Shown piece after piece: positions 60,786 to 64,000 of a DNA stretch of 64,000 nucleotides (positions are counted from its first letter, which is position 1; each line of letters opens with the position of its first letter). The stretch lies in contig JAHJAR010000203.1 in NCBI GenBank assembly GCA_018814045.1, positions 18,536-82,535 of the forward strand. Direction: 5' to 3'. Position numbers and translations under genes: made by a program. The stretch comes from Planctomycetota bacterium. GTDB taxonomy: Bacteria > Planctomycetota > Phycisphaerae > UBA1845 > Fen-1342. The notes below the pieces were generated by a model. It saw nothing but the letters and a program-made list of their open reading frames with translations. It did no database searches and was not told the origin of the DNA.

Positions 60786-62216
60786 CTACCGACGGCGGGG
60801 GCGGCGGCGCTTCTTGCGCTGATCCCGCCGAGGCTTGTACTTGGTCGAACCCTTCGCGGACTTGGGAATGACGCCCTCGGCGCCCATCTGCGCCATCTGT
60901 TGCGTCATGCGCAGCCGCTGCCCCATCCCCATCCCGGACATCTTCTTCATCATCCCCCGCATCTGGATGAACTGCTTCACCAGACCACTGACTTCCTGCT
61001 GCTCGCAGCCAGACCCTCGGGCGATCCGCCGCCGCCGCGAAGCCTCGATGACGTCCGGGTTGCGACGTTCCTTGGGCGTCATCGAGTGGATGATCCCGCG
61101 GAAGCGCACCAGGTCCTCGTCGGGCATTTCCATGTCACCCAGCGCGCTGCCGACGCCCGGGATCATCTTGAGCATTTGCTTCATCGGGCCCATCTTGCGA
61201 AAGCTCTCGAGCTGCCCCAGAAAATCATCGAGCCCGAAGTCGCCTTTGGCCATCTTCTGTTGGGCCTTGGCAGCCTGCTCGGCGTCGAAGGTCTCCTGGG
61301 CCTTCTCGACCAGGCTGACGATGTCGCCCATGCCGAGGATGCGCCCGGCGATGCGGTCGGGGTGGAACTCCTCGATGTTGTCGAGCTTCTCGCCCACGCC
61401 GATGAATTTGATCGGCTTGCCGGTCACGGCCTTCACCGACAAGGCCGCCCCGCCGCGCGTGTCGGAGTCGAACTTGGTCAGGATCACACCGTCGAGCTCG
61501 AGCAACTCGTCGAACGCCTTGGCGGTGTTCACCGCATCCTGGCCGGTCATCGCGTCCAAGACCAGGTAGATCTGGTGCGGCTGCGTGGCGTTGGCGACTT
61601 GCGAGATCTCGTTCATCATCTCTTCGTCGATCGCCAACCGCCCGGCCGTATCGAGAATGACCACATCCCGATCGAGCTTACGCGATTCGCGGACGGCGTT
61701 GCGGCACACTCGTACGGCGTTCTGATGACCCCGTTCGGCGTGGACGGGCAGTTCCAACTGCTGCCCCAGCACTTCGAGTTGATCGATGGCTGCCGGCCGC
61801 TTCAGGTCCGCTGCCACCAGCAGCGGCTTTTTGCCGCGCGTCAGGCAATAGCGGGCCAGCTTGGCGCAGGTGGTCGTCTTGCCCGAGCCCTGCAAGCCGG
61901 CCATCAAGACAATCGTCGGCGGTTGCGAGACGAAGGGGATGCGCGTCTCGATCGGCCCCATCAGGCGGACCAACTCGTCGTGGACGACCTTGACCATCAC
62001 CTGCTCGGGCTTGAGCGTTTTGATGATCTCCTGCCCGAGGGCCTTCTCGAGGCAGTCGTCGCAGAACTTGCGGGCCACCTGGACGTTGACGTCCGCTTCC
62101 AGAAGCGCCGTGCGAATCAGGCGCATCGCGCTGGCAACGTTCTCCTCGCTGATGCGCCCTCGGCCGCGCATCCCACGGAACACGTCCCCTAGCTTCTCGC
62201 TCAGTGTGTCGAACAT
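60786..62216 (-). CDS. ffh: Signal recognition particle protein
   Basis: Ffh binds SRP RNA and signal sequences and targets membrane proteins with FtsY. The 476-residue product has the N domain, the GTPase G domain (GLQGSGKTTTCAKLARY, DTAGRLAIDEEMM, TKFDSDTRGGAALS) and the methionine-rich M domain (MGPMKQMLKMIPGVG, then QFIQMRGMMKKMSGMGMGQRLRMTQQM). The C-terminus is very basic. The start is the ATG at 62216 (MFDTLSEKLGDVF); an upstream ATG adds ~22 unlikely residues. There is no ribosome-binding site, and TAGATT (minus strand, 62224-62229) lies seven bases from the start. No SRP RNA gene is visible nearby. Confidence 0.96.
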   Translation of the reverse strand: MFDTLSEKLGDVFRGMRGRGRISEENVASAMRLIRTALLEADVNVQVARKFCDDCLEKALGQEIIKTLKPEQVMVKVVHDELVRLMGPIETRIPFVSQPPTIVLMAGLQGSGKTTTCAKLARYCLTRGKKPLLVAADLKRPAAIDQLEVLGQQLELPVHAERGHQNAVRVCRNAVRESRKLDRDVVILDTAGRLAIDEEMMNEISQVANATQPHQIYLVLDAMTGQDAVNTAKAFDELLELDGVILTKFDSDTRGGAALSVKAVTGKPIKFIGVGEKLDNIEEFHPDRIAGRILGMGDIVSLVEKAQETFDAEQAAKAQQKMAKGDFGLDDFLGQLESFRKMGPMKQMLKMIPGVGSALGDMEMPDEDLVRFRGIIHSMTPKERRNPDVIEASRRRRIARGSGCEQQEVSGLVKQFIQMRGMMKKMSGMGMGQRLRMTQQMAQMGAEGVIPKSAKGSTKYKPRRDQRKKRRRPRRR

Positions 62217-62322
62217 GGCAGCTAATCTAGCCCAAATGCGACCGGATTTCACGCCGGCCGGCCACCCGCCCGCCCAATTCAAACCAGCCCGCGCCAGTGC
62301 TGGTGTCCTGCTTGCATCTAAC

Positions 62323-62413
62323 CCGAGCCGCGACCGTCAGGGAGCGGTGCCCCTCGCGCGCAACAACCGCTTCCTAACGGGCGCGGCTCGGTTTCCTCGC
62401 AGGCGCGGCTCGG
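62323..62413. repeat. REP-like cluster (one forward, one and a partial reverse unit)
   Basis: A forward unit at 62323-62350 (CCGAGCCGCGACCGT, then CAGGGAGCGGTGC), a reverse unit at 62360-62391 and a partial reverse at 62398-62413 (CGCAGGCGCGGCTCGG) form an inverted pair between ffh and the glycosyltransferase gene. Units have begun to diverge. Confidence 0.8.
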
Positions 62414-62441
62414 GTCAGAGAGGATTCCGGCTGTTGACCGC

Positions 62442-64000
62442 CTACGGGCTTCCACCCTCACCCACCGTCCGGTAGGCGGGCAGGCGCTGGCGATACCGCC
62501 TCAGCAGCGCCTCCAGGCGTTGGGCCAACTGCTCGCGACCGCTGGCGCGGGCCAATTCGGCCGCCTGGGAGGCGGTGGCGACGGCTTCATCCCAGCGTCC
62601 CGCGGTCGCGTAGGCCGCCGCCAGCGTCTCGAGCGCCTGCGGATGCTGCCGGCCGGCCAGCGCGGCCGCCTGCTCAGCCAGCCGGACTGCTTGGACGCCG
62701 TCGCGTACGCTGGGATCCGGCGCGGTCGCCAGCAAGCGCGCCAGAGCATTGATGACGCGCAGCTCCGCCGGCGCCCGCTGGTACGCTTCGCGCAGCATCT
62801 GCGCCGCCGGAGCAAAACGGCCGCTGCGCGAGAAGTGCTCCGCGCAGCGCAGGTAGGCTTCAACATAGTGCGGGGCCAACTCCAGGGCGCGGGCATACTG
62901 CTCATCAGCGGCCGGAACATGACCCTGGGTGGACAAGCAATCGGCCAACCCCAGCCGCAGTTGCGCATTCCCGGGGTTGTATTCCACGGCCAAGCGGTAA
63001 TGCTCGAGTGTGCGGGCTTCGTGCCCCGGCTCATCAACAGCGTTGTTCTCGTAGTGCAAGCCAAGCAGATAATGGCCTTCCGCCTCGTTCTTGCGCTGGT
63101 GCTCGGCGCGGTCCGGGGGATTGGTGGCCAGCACAACCGCCGCTACTCCACCGACGGCCAGATATGCGGCCACTGATTTCCAACGCCGAAGTCGCAGGCG
63201 TGCCGCGCCGCCCACGATGCCCGTCGCCGCCGCCACGATCAGCACTGGAACGATCGGCAGGCGGTAGCGAGCCGGGCAGAAGAAGGCCACGACCGTCCCC
63301 ATGTAGAGCGCCGAGAATGCCAGCGGCAGGAACCATGCGCGCCACCGCCGGCGCGCCATCGGCAGCGCCGCGGCGGCCAGGCAGGTGACCACTGGAAACC
63401 CGACCCAGAACAGGCGGGAGACCCCCGAGCAGCGCGCGAAGAACCAGATCGGCTGGTTGTTCTGCAACTCAACCGGGCTCCAGAACAGGCGGAGTTTCTT
63501 GACCGTCAGCCGTAGCCAGGCCCCCGGTTCGGCGCGCATCCACTCCCAGGCGCGCGCGTACCAGAACGCCGACACTTCGCTCTCGCTCGGCTGGTGGCCG
63601 AGTTCGCGGGCCACGATGCGATGTGTGTCTTCAAACCCGCCCCACCACGTGGGGCGCGTTCCCGGCACGACCGCCGTGAAACCATCGGAATAGGGATTGT
63701 TCCCGATATAGAAGTTGACCCCCCCTTGTGAGGCGATCAGAACCGCTTCGCCGCCGACAACGTAGTTGCGCACCGACACCGGCAGAACGACCAGCGCCCC
63801 TGCCAGGCAAGTCAGCGCCGCGTTGCGGACCCAGTTGAGCAAGCGGCGACTCCGCGGCGCGACCAGCCACAACCAGATCAGAATACCCGGCGCACAGGCC
63901 AGGACGTTTGGCCGCGCGAGCGCCGCCAGACCCCAGACACACCCCGCCAAAGCGTACAGCCACCACGAATCCCGGCGCGCGGCGAGCAGCAACAGCAGCA
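62442..64000 (-). CDS. Membrane glycosyltransferase-like protein with C-terminal TPRs (5' truncated)
   Basis: The frame runs off the window end, so the start is missing; ~519 residues are visible. The first ~280 residues hold several hydrophobic helices and a loop with NFYIGNNPYSDGFTAVVPG, a pattern I associate with PMT/ArnT-like (GT39-type) glycosyltransferases of planctomycetes. Residues ~300-510 are TPR repeats (HYRLAVEYNPGNAQLRLGLADCL; QYARALELAPHYVEAYLRCAEHF; LREAYQRAPAELRVINALARLL). A lipid-linked sugar transferase of the envelope is likely. The expected N-terminal DxD-bearing region lies outside the window. Confidence 0.8.
   Translation of the reverse strand, partial: LLLLLAARRDSWWLYALAGCVWGLAALARPNVLACAPGILIWLWLVAPRSRRLLNWVRNAALTCLAGALVVLPVSVRNYVVGGEAVLIASQGGVNFYIGNNPYSDGFTAVVPGTRPTWWGGFEDTHRIVARELGHQPSESEVSAFWYARAWEWMRAEPGAWLRLTVKKLRLFWSPVELQNNQPIWFFARCSGVSRLFWVGFPVVTCLAAAALPMARRRWRAWFLPLAFSALYMGTVVAFFCPARYRLPIVPVLIVAAATGIVGGAARLRLRRWKSVAAYLAVGGVAAVVLATNPPDRAEHQRKNEAEGHYLLGLHYENNAVDEPGHEARTLEHYRLAVEYNPGNAQLRLGLADCLSTQGHVPAADEQYARALELAPHYVEAYLRCAEHFSRSGRFAPAAQMLREAYQRAPAELRVINALARLLATAPDPSVRDGVQAVRLAEQAAALAGRQHPQALETLAAAYATAGRWDEAVATASQAAELARASGREQLAQRLEALLRRYRQRLPAYRTVGEGGSP

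Overview
This GC-rich window most likely comes from a planctomycete, probably of the Phycisphaerae type. The evidence is indirect: two secreted proteins end in dockerin-like repeats with the NGFDID signature typical of that group, there are many secreted proteins and lipoproteins of unknown function, the kinases are large and multidomain, and intergenic regions are full of dispersed hairpin repeats. No rRNA or tRNA gene was seen, so the placement is inference.

Layout. 1-10 kb: the 3' end of a membrane pyrophosphatase gene, rsfS, a small coiled-coil protein, an archaeal/eukaryotic-type pheST pair, queA, a GNAT acetyltransferase, a lipoprotein and guaB. 10-18.3 kb: a corrinoid methyl-transfer locus (reactivation-domain protein, mtaB, mtaC and two UroD-family methyltransferase-like genes) interrupted by a large secreted dockerin-like protein. 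18.4-23.2 kb: arfB, a repeat-rich spacer, an orphan FecCD permease with two lipoproteins, and two small unknown proteins. 23.4-30 kb: pabB-pabC-nif3, a periplasmic parvulin and a TolC-like protein. 30-42 kb: signalling and export (a multi-PAS hybrid kinase, a Ser/Thr kinase with TPRs, a 31-residue microprotein, a heme-c-type sensor kinase, and an ABC exporter whose permease is fused to a CPBP protease). 42-47.5 kb: a CAP-domain lipoprotein, a PKD/WD40/metzincin lipoprotein and a LacI regulator. 47.9-55.4 kb: hpf-ptsN-ptsH-ptsI, a DUF2344 protein, RNase E/G and serine acetyltransferase, all on one strand. 55.4-64 kb: an ACT protein, a CpaE-like ATPase, trpB, a beta-helix dockerin-like protein, ffh and a truncated glycosyltransferase-TPR protein.

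How the genes may work together. MtaB would demethylate methanol onto MtaC, a UroD-type protein would pass the methyl group on, and the MetH-activation-like protein would re-reduce the corrinoid. This suggests anaerobic methanol or methyl use. The PTS genes have no sugar permease nearby, so they look regulatory (PTS-Ntr-like) and sit with a ribosome-hibernation factor and an RNase.

The least ordinary items are the 31-residue protein at 36451-36546, the zinc-ribbon insertion in the archaeal-type PheT, the methanol locus, the metzincin lipoprotein, a REP-like repeat family and two fold-back elements, an attenuator-like triple segment at 42031-42091, and promoters placed so close to start codons that guaB and rsfS may be leaderless.
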